6,363 nt of DNA. Source: DASUFH01 sp036274645 (GTDB lineage Bacteria > Acidobacteriota > Terriglobia > 20CM-2-55-15). Shown piece after piece: positions 1-6,363 of this stretch. A program made the position numbers and the translations under genes. The DNA is taken from NCBI GenBank assembly GCA_036274645.1, contig DASUFH010000368.1, positions 1-6,363 on the forward strand. Reading direction: 5' to 3'. Position 1 is the first letter of the stretch. Each line of letters begins with the position of its first letter. The notes below the pieces were generated by a model. It saw only the letters and a list, made by a program, of their open reading frames with translations, did no database searches and was not told the origin of the DNA.

Positions 1-1027
1 CGCCACCCCGTCCGAGAATCACGATGGCCTTCCCGGCGGGATCGAATCCGACCGTGCGGAGGGCGGCGCGCACCCCGTGCACATCGGTGTTGTCGCCGAC
101 CCACAGCCCGTCGCGCAGGGTTACCGTATTGACCGCGCCCACCTTCGACGCGGCCGGCTCCAGCCGGTCGAGAAAAGGCGTCACGGCGACCTTGTGCGGA
201 ATCGTCACCGAAAATCCGTGAATGCCGATCCCGCGCGCATTCTCCATGAAATCGCCGATTTCGGGCGCGGGAAACTTTACGTACGCAAAATCCACGCCGG
301 CGACTTCGAACGCCCGATTGTGAATCAATGGCGATTGCGAATGACCGACCGGCATGCCAAGGATGCCCAGCAATTTCGTCGATGCTCCGATCCGGCGGAA
401 CCGGTACACGTGGAGCATCTCATCGACAGTCGGCTGGCCCGGGGCGGCGGCGCGAGCCACGGATGGCGCGGCAAACGTCAGGAAGCTTCCCCGGGCAGGA
501 CCCGCAATCCGCGTCACCTGCCCGATGTCGCCCATACCCAGCACGATCACCGGCTTCTTCCAGTCGCGCCGCAGCAGATCCAGCAGACGGCTGTTGTCGG
601 TCCAGGACGTGACCTGGGTGGCGATCTTGGCCACGCCCGCCTCCGCTGAGGCCACGCGCTCCATGATCGTTCCGAGGCTTTCCGGCGTCCCGCTAAAGTC
701 GTGATACGACGCGATCACTGTGGCGCCCGCGACAGGCCGGGCGATGCGATAGTCGAGATCGACGTACGCCGCGCCGTTCCTGGCGGCGTTGGCGAGAATC
801 GCGATCTCTTCCTCGGCCGAGCCGTCGAATGAACCGCCCCGGTCCCGGCCCCGGCAAGTGGCAATAACGGGAACCGGCAGCGCGTCCCACCGAACGCTGG
901 AGACATCGCGGGGATCCTTCAGGTAATCGAGCCGAGCCTCGACCGCATCCACACCCGACAGATCTGCGGCGAAGATTTCCTCAACGGAACTGGGAGTCAG
1001 TGTCAGGCACAAGGCGCCGGCGCGCAT
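1..1027 (-). CDS. aroDE: Bifunctional 3-dehydroquinate dehydratase (type I) / shikimate dehydrogenase, 3' end beyond window
   Basis: Cytoplasmic enzyme of the shikimate pathway: 3-dehydroquinate to 3-dehydroshikimate (N-terminal AroD), then NADPH reduction to shikimate (C-terminal AroE). I translated 342 residues without a stop; the gene continues past base 1. AroD domain, about residues 5-205: EARLDYL (30-36), SYHDF with catalytic His109, AKIAT with Schiff-base Lys134, GMGDIGQVTR (164-173), GSFLTFA (180-186), APGQ (195-198). AroE domain from about 217: GILGMPVGHSQSP with the shikimate-binding SQS (230-232), FSVTIPHK with catalytic Lys279, VGAVNT with Asn300, GDNTD with Asp315, and the start of the nucleotide loop, GRGG (339-342), where GAGG is commoner. 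The ATG at 1025-1027 lies three codons after an in-frame TAG, so no earlier start exists; AGGA (complement of 1035-1038) is a fitting ribosome site. Oddities: the Glu of the IDLE motif (E. coli Glu86) is Asp92, and the Ser of SAPGQ is Ala194. Such fusions are known from plants, chlamydiae and some other bacteria. Divergent from the gene at 1213. Confidence 0.95.
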   Translation of the reverse strand, partial: MRAGALCLTLTPSSVEEIFAADLSGVDAVEARLDYLKDPRDVSSVRWDALPVPVIATCRGRDRGGSFDGSAEEEIAILANAARNGAAYVDLDYRIARPVAGATVIASYHDFSGTPESLGTIMERVASAEAGVAKIATQVTSWTDNSRLLDLLRRDWKKPVIVLGMGDIGQVTRIAGPARGSFLTFAAPSVARAAAPGQPTVDEMLHVYRFRRIGASTKLLGILGMPVGHSQSPLIHNRAFEVAGVDFAYVKFPAPEIGDFMENARGIGIHGFSVTIPHKVAVTPFLDRLEPAASKVGAVNTVTLRDGLWVGDNTDVHGVRAALRTVGFDPAGKAIVILGRGG

Positions 1028-1065
1028 CCCCCTATCCTAAACGGTCCGTAGAGGGTTACGGAAGC

Positions 1066-1187
1066 ATTTGAGTCCCCCGTCTGCCCTGGTAGGGGCGGTC
1101 TATGACCGTCCAACGTTTCAGGGTGAACTGCCAGGGATTTCCATTCCGACACGTCCGGCGGTCATAGACCGCCCCTGCAAGCAGACG
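1066..1187. repeat. Palindromic REP/MITE-like intergenic element, copy A
   Basis: An imperfect inverted repeat fills most of the gap between the divergent genes. The left arm, 1078-1108, matches the reverse complement of 1159-1187: both contain CGTCTGC, then AGGGGCGG or CAGGGGCGG, then GGTCTATGACCG. A 50-nt centre separates the arms. Each arm also contains its own small palindrome, CGGTC-TAT-GACCG. The left edge, ATTTGAG followed by a C-run and CGTCTG (1066-1083), recurs at the left edge of the element at 5054, so this is a repeat family within the window. The outer right edge (GGCTCAA in the other copy) is missing or altered here. It has no coding potential; open frames through it give VYDRP-like peptides on both strands because of the palindrome. 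It could be a REP/BIME unit or a non-autonomous MITE; no transposase is present. Confidence 0.85.
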
Positions 1188-1193
1188 AAGCCC

Positions 1194-1202
1194 TGCTATA
1201 AT
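1194..1202 (+). promoter_or_regulatory. Extended -10 promoter for the 1213 gene / hslV unit
   Basis: TGCTATAAT: a perfect TATAAT at 1197-1202 with the TG of an extended -10 at 1194-1195. No convincing -35 lies 17 nt upstream, where the end of repeat copy A falls (CCTGCA at 1174-1179); extended -10 promoters often tolerate this. The box ends only 10 nt before the ATG at 1213, so the transcript would have a leader of only a few bases. No Shine-Dalgarno sequence precedes that ATG, which agrees with near-leaderless initiation. Confidence 0.65.
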
Positions 1203-1212
1203 CCGCAACTCC

Positions 1213-1938
1213 ATGCCAACCCGCGTTATCCCGAGAGTCATCGTCTTCGCGCTGGCAGTCGTGTGCGCGGCGGCGGCGGAATCACGCGACCCGCGCAAGA
1301 CACTCGACGAAATGATTACCGCGCTCGGTGGGAAGGCGTTCCTCGAGGTTCGGGAAATCCACAACCAGGGACGGTACTATTCCTTCTACCGCGGTCAGCT
1401 TGACGGCGGCGACGTGTTCACCGACTACATCCGGTTTCCGGACTCGGAACGCACGGAGCTGGGACCTCCCAGGTACCGGAGCGTAACCATCAACAACGGC
1501 GGGTACGGCTGGGGCATTCAGGGCGACAGCAAGTGGGAACAGTCCGATACGGAGCTGGCCGATTTCTACGCTTCATTTGGGACAAGCTATGAATACGTGA
1601 CCCGCTTCGTTTTGGCGGATCCGGATATTGCCTTCGTGGATCTCGGGCTCGAAACGGTCGACTTTAAACGCGCTAACGTGATCGAATTCCGCGACACCGA
1701 CAAGAACCGGCTTCGCTATTACATCGAACGGGACACGCATTTGCCCTTGAAATTGCAGGTTCGTCTGGCCAATGACACGCTGGTGCGCGAAGAGGCTTAC
1801 TCCAACTGGCACAACTTTGACGGCGTGTTCACCCCCATGTTCGTTGCGCGCTACCGCGACGGCGTGAAGGTGATGGAAATCCGCCTCGAATCCGTCCGCT
1901 ATAATGCCGGATTGCCCGACAGTCTGTTTGCGCCCTAG
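1213..1938 (+). CDS. Secreted protein of unknown function, LolA/lipoprotein-sorting-like
   Basis: A 241-residue exported protein. Residues 1-22 form a signal peptide: Arg4 and Arg8, a hydrophobic stretch (9-18), then AAAA with likely type I cleavage before Glu23. Cys18 is preceded by VV, so it is not a normal lipobox. The mature part begins with a short helix-like stretch (KTLDEMITALGG, 29-40) and continues as alternating aromatic/polar strands, for example YYSFYRGQLDGGDVF, NGGYGWGIQGD, RYYIERDTHLPLKLQVR and NWHNFDGVFTPMFVARYRDG. This layout resembles the open beta-barrel of LolA/LolB-type outer-membrane lipoprotein-sorting proteins, and similar secreted proteins are, from memory, common in Acidobacteriota. 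A lipid or hydrophobic-ligand role is inference; no catalytic residues are recognisable. It is the first gene of the plus-strand run, 31 nt before the hslV start. The start is supported by the signal peptide and the promoter just upstream, although no ribosome site is seen. Confidence 0.8.
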   Translation: MPTRVIPRVIVFALAVVCAAAAESRDPRKTLDEMITALGGKAFLEVREIHNQGRYYSFYRGQLDGGDVFTDYIRFPDSERTELGPPRYRSVTINNGGYGWGIQGDSKWEQSDTELADFYASFGTSYEYVTRFVLADPDIAFVDLGLETVDFKRANVIEFRDTDKNRLRYYIERDTHLPLKLQVRLANDTLVREEAYSNWHNFDGVFTPMFVARYRDGVKVMEIRLESVRYNAGLPDSLFAP

Positions 1939-1957
1939 AGTGAACCGGACTCGGATC

Positions 1958-1962
1958 AGGAG
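1958..1962 (+). promoter_or_regulatory. Ribosome binding site that fixes the hslV GTG start
   Basis: AGGAG, 7 nt before GTG 1970-1972. It favours this GTG over the in-frame ATG at 1904, which lies inside the upstream gene and would add 22 residues not typical of HslV. Confidence 0.75.
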
Positions 1963-1969
1963 AACACGA

Positions 1970-2506
1970 GTGAAGCTTCAAACCCGATCGACAACGATTA
2001 TCTGTGTGCGCCGCAACGGACAGGTGGCGCTGGCCGGCGACGGTCAGGTGACCCTGGGGGACACCGTCATCAAGCAGAGCGCCCGCAAGATCCGGAGGCT
2101 CTACAACGAGAAGATCCTCGCCGGCTTTGCGGGATCCTCTGCAGACAGCTTTGCCCTGTTTTCACGGTTCGAGGCCAAGCTCGAACAGTTTCACGGAAAC
2201 CTGGGACGGGCGGCCGTGGAACTGGCCAAGGACTGGCGGACCGATCGCACGCTCCGCCATCTGGAAGCGGTCATGATCGTAGCCGACGGAAAGAACAGCT
2301 TTCTGATCGCGGGCAACGGAGACCTCATCGAACCGGACGACGGGTTGATGGCCATCGGCTCGGGCGGACCCTACGCGCTGGCGGCCGCGCGGGCTCTGCT
2401 CAAATATACGGACCTGAGCGCGCGGGAAATCGCCACGGAGTCGATGGAGATCGCGGGCCGCATCTGCATTTACACGAACCAGAACATCACCGTGGAAGAG
2501 CTCTGA
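1970..2506 (+). CDS. hslV: ATP-dependent protease subunit HslV (ClpQ), threonine peptidase
   Basis: Proteolytic core of the cytoplasmic HslUV (ClpYQ) protease, an N-terminal-nucleophile threonine peptidase of the proteasome beta type that forms a double hexamer capped by HslU. From the GTG start the product is 178 residues. It begins M-K-L-Q-T-R-S, then Thr-Thr-Ile-Ile; Thr8 (codon 1991-1993) aligns with the mature catalytic Thr1, so a 7-residue prosegment should be removed. E. coli removes only Met. In mature numbering Asp17 (AGDGQ) and Lys33 (SARKIRRL) are in place, followed by GFAGSSAD, ELAKDWRTDR, GNGDLIEP, AIGSGGPYA with the active-site Ser, LSAREIA and ICIYTN. The C-terminus NITVEEL is of normal length. 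The translation appears intact and active. Its partner hslU follows, but 197 nt away across an inverted repeat, rather than closely spaced as is usual. Confidence 0.96.
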   Translation: MKLQTRSTTIICVRRNGQVALAGDGQVTLGDTVIKQSARKIRRLYNEKILAGFAGSSADSFALFSRFEAKLEQFHGNLGRAAVELAKDWRTDRTLRHLEAVMIVADGKNSFLIAGNGDLIEPDDGLMAIGSGGPYALAAARALLKYTDLSAREIATESMEIAGRICIYTNQNITVEEL

Positions 2507-2513
2507 GCGCGTC

Positions 2514-2653
2514 CCCCCGGTTATCCATTGTCCATTGCCTGTTTTCCATTTTCCGATGTCCCTTTTTGTTCGTTGTGTTGAAGACGATAACGAACAATGA
2601 AAGAAGCAGATCGGAAAATGGATAACAGGCAATGGACAATGGATAACCGGGGG
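2514..2653. repeat. 140-bp near-perfect inverted repeat between hslV and hslU
   Basis: Arms 2514-2557 and 2610-2653 pair over 44 positions with a single mismatch (T2544 opposite T2623). The 52-nt centre contains a further inverted pair, TTGTTCGTT (2566-2574) and AACGAACAA (2589-2597), so the whole element can fold into one long hairpin. The arms are built from TCCATT-type units (ATCCATTGTCCATTG, TTTTCCATTTTCC), much more AT-rich than the genes around them. It begins 8 nt after the hslV stop. No target-site duplication is obvious and there is no transposase. Without a U-run after the stem it is not a classical terminator, although RNA this structured could attenuate read-through or protect the hslV mRNA 3' end. 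Most likely a MITE or a recurrent intergenic repeat; it is unrelated in sequence to the elements at 1066 and 5054. Confidence 0.92.
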
Positions 2654-2661
2654 ATGCGAAA

Positions 2662-2690
2662 TTCGAAGGCTGTCCCCAGCGTGCTACAAT
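2662..2690 (+). promoter_or_regulatory. Putative hslU promoter
   Basis: TGCTACAAT at 2682-2690 is an extended -10 (TACAAT, 5 of 6 consensus). TTCGAA at 2662-2667 is a weak -35 with a 17-nt spacer. The box ends 13 nt before the hslU ATG, leaving a leader of about 7 nt. It closely resembles TGCTATAAT at 1194-1202. It lies just after the inverted repeat, so it could restore hslU expression if read-through from hslV is reduced. Confidence 0.55.
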
Positions 2691-2703
2691 CGAGACGATT
2701 TCT

Positions 2704-4094
<1,391 letters not shown>

Positions 4095-4098
<4 letters not shown>

Positions 4099-5045
4099 AA
4101 CGATTTTGCCTTGCTATTGTCGTGGCGCTATTTGCGCTGAACGCCGCCTGCGCCAAGGTCGGCGATCCCCTGCCGCCGCTGGTCGGCTCCCCTGAAAAGA
4201 TCCAGGGGATCAATGTCCGTCAGACCGGATATTCCGTGGAGCTGACGTGGACCAATCCCCGGGCCCATGTGGACGGCTCGCCGCTGAACGACCTGGCGGT
4301 GATTCATGTCTTCCAGAACGGCAGCGCACGGCGGCCGATTCCCGCCACAGGCCCCGGAAAGACCCAGTCGGTAACGATTCCGGTCAATGACGCGCTCGGC
4401 GTCAAGCAGACGTTTTTCCTCGTCGCCGAAACCACCCGCTCCCGGACATCGGAACAGTCGGCCAGCGTGGATATTGAGCCGATGGACGTGCCCGGACCGG
4501 TGGAAAACATCCGTCACTCGGTCGATCGCGGCCGGATTCTGCTTTCCTGGGATCCGCCGTCCGACCGGGCCCAGTTTGCCAGCGGCTACCAGGTGCGCCG
4601 GAGCGACGGCGGTGTGGACACCGTGGTCACGAGTCCATCGTTTGAAGACCGGGCATTCACCCCGGGGCAGTCCTACACCTATTCGGTAACACCGATCCGG
4701 TTGAACGCGGCGGCGATCCCGATTCCGGGACCTGCCGAACGCGTGGCGACATTCGTCGCGCTCGATATCGTCAAGCCCGCGCAACCGGCGACACTTCCGG
4801 TAGCCGTTCTTGATGAGGGCATGGGCGCGCTCATCACCTGGACGCCCAGCGCCGAAGAAGACCTGGATTTTTACCGCATCTACAGCGGTCCCGGCCGCGA
4901 AGGGCCGTTCACCGTGATCGCGGACAAGCTTCAGCGCGCAACCTATACCGACCCGATGTACCGGCCGGGGATCGTGTATCAGGTGACGGCGGTGGACAAG
5001 TCCGGCAACGAAAGCCTGCCAGCCATCCCCACGTTTGCTCAGTAG
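4095..5045 (+). CDS. Probable lipoprotein with three fibronectin type III domains
   Basis: A 316-residue envelope protein. Residues 1-18 form a signal peptide (MKRF, a hydrophobic core, ALNAA) before Cys19, the presumed lipid-modified residue. The lipobox is imperfect, with Asn at -3 and Leu at -4. The sequence KVGDPLPPL follows. Three beta-sandwich repeats of fibronectin-III type come next: about 33-128 (VELTWTNP ... FFLVAETT), 132-218 (ILLSWDPP ... GYQVRRSDG ... SYTYSVTPI) and 226-312 (ALITWTPSAEEDLDFYRIY ... VYQVTAVDKSGNES). The third has the most typical W, Y and DxSGN(E)S signatures. Such domains mediate binding or spacing and no enzyme domain is present. It starts with GTG 4095-4097, overlapping the hslU TGA (4096-4098), so translation is probably coupled. 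The overlap argues for co-expression with HslU, but a functional link with HslUV is inference. Similar fibronectin-III lipoproteins are familiar from Acidobacteriota. Confidence 0.85.
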
Positions 5046-5053
5046 TCCGAACC

Positions 5054-5136
5054 ATTTGAGCCCCGTCTGATTTTTTTGCAGAAGCGGTCTATGACGTCTA
5101 TGACCGCCCCTGCAAAAAAAGCAGACGGAGGCTCAA
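5054..5136. repeat. Palindromic REP/MITE-like intergenic element, copy B
   Basis: Starts 8 nt after the lipoprotein stop. Arms 5056-5089 and 5102-5136 pair almost throughout: TTGAGCC with GGCTCAA, CGTCTG with CAGACG, a seven-T run with a seven-A run, TGCAG with CTGCA, and GCGGTC with GACCGC. Mismatches are few: the extra base near the outer end, A5070, and the AA at 5082-5083. The tip contains the direct repeat TCTATGAC-GTCTATGAC. The left edge ATTTGAG...CCCGTCTG and the GCGGTCTATGAC core are shared with copy A at 1066-1187; copy B is more compact and keeps both ends. As RNA the strong stem may help to end or stabilise the upstream transcript, but no T-run follows it on the plus strand. Confidence 0.87.
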
Positions 5137-5185
5137 GTTGTGCAACGCCCGGCTTTCGGCTGAATTTCTCCCTCCCCGATTTCAA

Positions 5186-5214
5186 TTGTTTCCCGCCACC
5201 GGCAGTCTTAGACT
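5186..5214 (+). promoter_or_regulatory. Weak promoter candidate for the 5248 gene
   Basis: TTGTTT (5186-5191) and TAGACT (5209-5214) are separated by 17 nt; each matches the consensus only in part (3 and 4 of 6). The -10 lies within a small palindrome, CAGTC-TTA-GACTG (5203-5215), that could be an operator or chance. The spacing would give a leader of about 28 nt containing the ribosome site AAAGGA (5235-5240), which is 7 nt before the ATG. Confidence 0.3.
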
Positions 5215-5247
5215 GGCGCCGGGTTTCAGCTCAGAAAGGATGACACG

Positions 5248-5832
5248 ATGAATCCAAGGTCCATCGGTATCGGTATCGTGGCCGTTCTTGTGATTACTGC
5301 GGGTTTGTGGGGAATCTGGGCTTTCGAATCGCGATCTGCCGCGGGGACGACGGGCGCCGGCGAGTTCTCTTATCCTTTGAGCGCGGACGCCACCGGCCCG
5401 AGCGGCGACATCATGCTGCTGTGCGCCGAAGATTTCATGGCGGAGCCCAGTCAGGCGTTCGGCAGGTGGCTCAAGCTCGAAGGTCCACCGCTGCAGATTC
5501 CCGGCGGGGTGATGATGCTCGCCAGGTTGAATGACGTGAGCGTGGACGAGAGTCTCAAACCGCTGCAGCGTTCGACCGTCGAGATACTCAAACGCTACAG
5601 TCCCCGGCGCGTGGTGCTGGTCGCCCATACCAACTGCATCTACTACGACACCATCGCGGCGTGGAACAACGATCAGGCCACGGTGAAGCAGCGTGAGATC
5701 GCCGACCTCCGCGCTGCGGTCCAGGTAATTCGAGACTGGTTTCCGCGCGCGGAAGTGAGCGGCTACCTGGCTGAAGAAAACGCGTCGCTGCGGCGCCTGG
5801 ACTTCCATCCATTGGACAAACTGGACCAGTAG
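5248..5832 (+). CDS. Membrane-anchored beta-carbonic-anhydrase-like protein, function unproven
   Basis: A 194-residue protein with one N-terminal membrane segment (about 6-25) and no clear cleavage site, so probably anchored with its domain outside the cytoplasm. A Ser/Ala/Gly/Thr-rich linker (28-52) follows. The domain reads like a short beta-carbonic-anhydrase fold: strand DIMLLC ending in Cys59, then AED with Asp62; PGG (85-87), where carbonic-anhydrase-like proteins often have a Gly-rich turn; SLKPLQRSTVEILKRY (102-117), a helix before the strand; VVLVAHTNC with His127 and Cys130 matching the HxxC zinc pair; then a REIADLRAAVQVIRDWFP helix (149-166) and the strand AEVSGYLAEE. Cys59, His127 and Cys130 could bind zinc. 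The usual CxDxR is replaced by CAEDF, so the Asp-Arg dyad is altered and activity is doubtful. The ATG has a good ribosome site. The next gene follows after 8 nt. I do not recognise a specific family with confidence. Confidence 0.6.
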   Translation: MNPRSIGIGIVAVLVITAGLWGIWAFESRSAAGTTGAGEFSYPLSADATGPSGDIMLLCAEDFMAEPSQAFGRWLKLEGPPLQIPGGVMMLARLNDVSVDESLKPLQRSTVEILKRYSPRRVVLVAHTNCIYYDTIAAWNNDQATVKQREIADLRAAVQVIRDWFPRAEVSGYLAEENASLRRLDFHPLDKLDQ

Positions 5833-5839
5833 GAGGGGG
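5831..5839 (+). promoter_or_regulatory. Strong ribosome binding site before the TTG start at 5841
   Basis: AGGAGGGGG overlaps the upstream TAG stop (5830-5832) and lies directly before TTG 5841-5843. It supports the TTG start and tight coupling with the preceding gene. The next in-frame ATG (5943-5945) would remove the first membrane segment. Confidence 0.7.
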
Positions 5840-5840
5840 A

Positions 5841-6363
5841 TTGTTCAACTGGTTTTCTCAGATCTTTGCCTCGGCCACGACGTCGATCACGTTTTTCACC
5901 GTCTTTCTCGTTGGCGTCACATTCAGCGCTTTCTCGCTCATCATGGGCGGGCACAACGATTCCGACCATGACGTCGATCATGACGTCGATCACGACGCCG
6001 GCGGCGACAGTGATCACGACAGCGATTCTTCGGACCATGATGGCGGCGCCGGCGGAGTCTTTTCGGTCGGCATGTTTTCCGTGCGCGGCGTTGCGCTGCT
6101 GTGCACAGGGTTTGGCGGAGTCGGATTTCTGGTCCACGTTGCAACCGGAAGAGTGCTTTTTTCGACGGCGTCCGCGCTGGTCGGTGGATACATCTTCGCG
6201 TTCGCCGTTTTGTACACGCTGAAGATTTTCAAGGCCCAGCAGGCTAACTCGCTCATCAACATGGCCGGCGCAGTCGGGTCGCGCGGCGTGGTCACGGTAT
6301 CGATTCCCGACGAAGGTATTGGCGAAGTCAGCCTGATGGTCTCCGGTGTGGAAATGTACAAGC
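5841..6363 (+). CDS. NfeD-like membrane protein with His/Asp-rich loop, 3' end beyond window
   Basis: From TTG 5841 the frame is open for 174 residues to the window end. Membrane segment 1 is about 16-35 (ITFFTVFLVGVTFSAFSLIM). A hydrophilic loop at 38-67 is made almost only of His, Asp, Ser, Gly and Val, with HD pairs at 43, 47, 51, 59 and 66. Membrane segments 2 and 3 are about 82-101 and 107-127. The chain then enters a soluble domain, AGAVGSRGVVTVSIPDEGIGEVSL (142-165); the GxxGVV...IPxEGIGEV pattern is that of the OB-fold of NfeD-type proteins. These are membrane partners of flotillin/SPFH proteins (compare Bacillus YuaF-YuaG and E. coli YqiJ-YqiK). The His/Asp loop could bind divalent metal; that is inference. 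It shares a transcript with the carbonic-anhydrase-like gene. The start choice rests on the ribosome site and on keeping segment 1. A flotillin gene may follow outside the window. Confidence 0.8.
   Translation, partial: MFNWFSQIFASATTSITFFTVFLVGVTFSAFSLIMGGHNDSDHDVDHDVDHDAGGDSDHDSDSSDHDGGAGGVFSVGMFSVRGVALLCTGFGGVGFLVHVATGRVLFSTASALVGGYIFAFAVLYTLKIFKAQQANSLINMAGAVGSRGVVTVSIPDEGIGEVSLMVSGVEMYK
5964..5999 (+). repeat. Three 12-bp tandem units encoding DHDV repeats
   Basis: GACCATGACGTC, GATCATGACGTC and GATCACGACGCC follow each other in frame and encode DHDV-DHDV-DHDA. They account for the core of the His/Asp-rich loop of the NfeD-like protein, and suggest the loop grew by slippage or unit duplication. 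Confidence 0.85.

Noticed and set aside
77..649. 190-residue plus-strand open frame near the window start
   Set aside because: It is antisense to aroDE, whose conserved AroD and AroE motifs lie exactly on the other strand.
1046..1061. Small hairpin CCGTA-GAGGGT-TACGG upstream of aroDE
   Set aside because: Five base pairs with a six-base loop is too weak to call a regulatory element without comparative support.
1904..1969. Extension of hslV to the ATG at 1904
   Set aside because: It overlaps the end of the upstream gene, lacks a ribosome site and adds Arg-rich residues not seen in HslV; GTG 1970 with AGGAG fits better.
2514..2653. Rho-independent terminator or CRISPR-like repeat between hslV and hslU
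   Set aside because: No U-run follows the stem, and the element is one inverted repeat with a single centre, not direct repeats with unique spacers.
5182..5808. 208-residue minus-strand open frame opposite the carbonic-anhydrase-like gene
   Set aside because: No ribosome site or recognisable motif; the plus-strand frame has a membrane anchor, a good ribosome site and a close downstream partner.
5763..6361. Overlapping short frames on both strands through the NfeD-like gene (for example 5866-6222 plus and 5763-6137 minus)
   Set aside because: Low-complexity Arg/Pro/Ser or Val/Ile-Asp products generated by the 12-bp repeats; the TTG 5841 frame has membrane segments and an NfeD-type motif.

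Overview
The window is a high-GC (roughly 60% by eye), gene-dense bacterial chromosomal segment. Gene content suggests Acidobacteriota. The pointers are a fused AroD-AroE enzyme, an HslV with a short prosegment ending before Thr-Thr, a fibronectin-type-III lipoprotein tied to hslU, a secreted LolA-like protein, and palindromic intergenic repeats. The phylum assignment is inference from remembered gene combinations; no search was run.

Layout: (1) 1-1027, minus strand: the 5' part of a bifunctional 3-dehydroquinate dehydratase/shikimate dehydrogenase gene, cut by the window edge. (2) 1028-1212: a divergent intergenic region holding a palindromic REP/MITE-like element (copy A) and an extended -10 promoter. 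(3) 1213-5045, plus strand: a secreted beta-rich protein, hslV, a 140-bp near-perfect inverted repeat followed by a promoter, hslU, and a fibronectin-III lipoprotein whose GTG start overlaps the hslU stop. (4) 5046-5247: a second copy (B) of the palindromic element and a weak promoter candidate. (5) 5248-6363, plus strand: a membrane-anchored protein resembling beta-carbonic anhydrases, then, 8 nt later, an NfeD-like membrane protein with a His/Asp-rich loop that runs off the window.

How the genes work together: AroDE performs two consecutive shikimate-pathway steps. HslV (peptidase) and HslU (AAA+ unfoldase) form the HslUV protease, and the sequence signatures for assembly and catalysis are intact in both. 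The secreted protein upstream and the lipoprotein downstream are probably co-transcribed with hslVU, which hints at envelope functions but does not prove them. The carbonic-anhydrase-like protein and the NfeD-like protein form a second transcription unit; NfeD proteins usually accompany flotillin/SPFH genes, so one may lie just beyond base 6363.

No complete novel defence or mobile system is visible. The most unusual material is the two families of intergenic inverted repeats (one of them splitting hslV from hslU), the near-leaderless promoters, and the divergent carbonic-anhydrase-like/NfeD-like pair.
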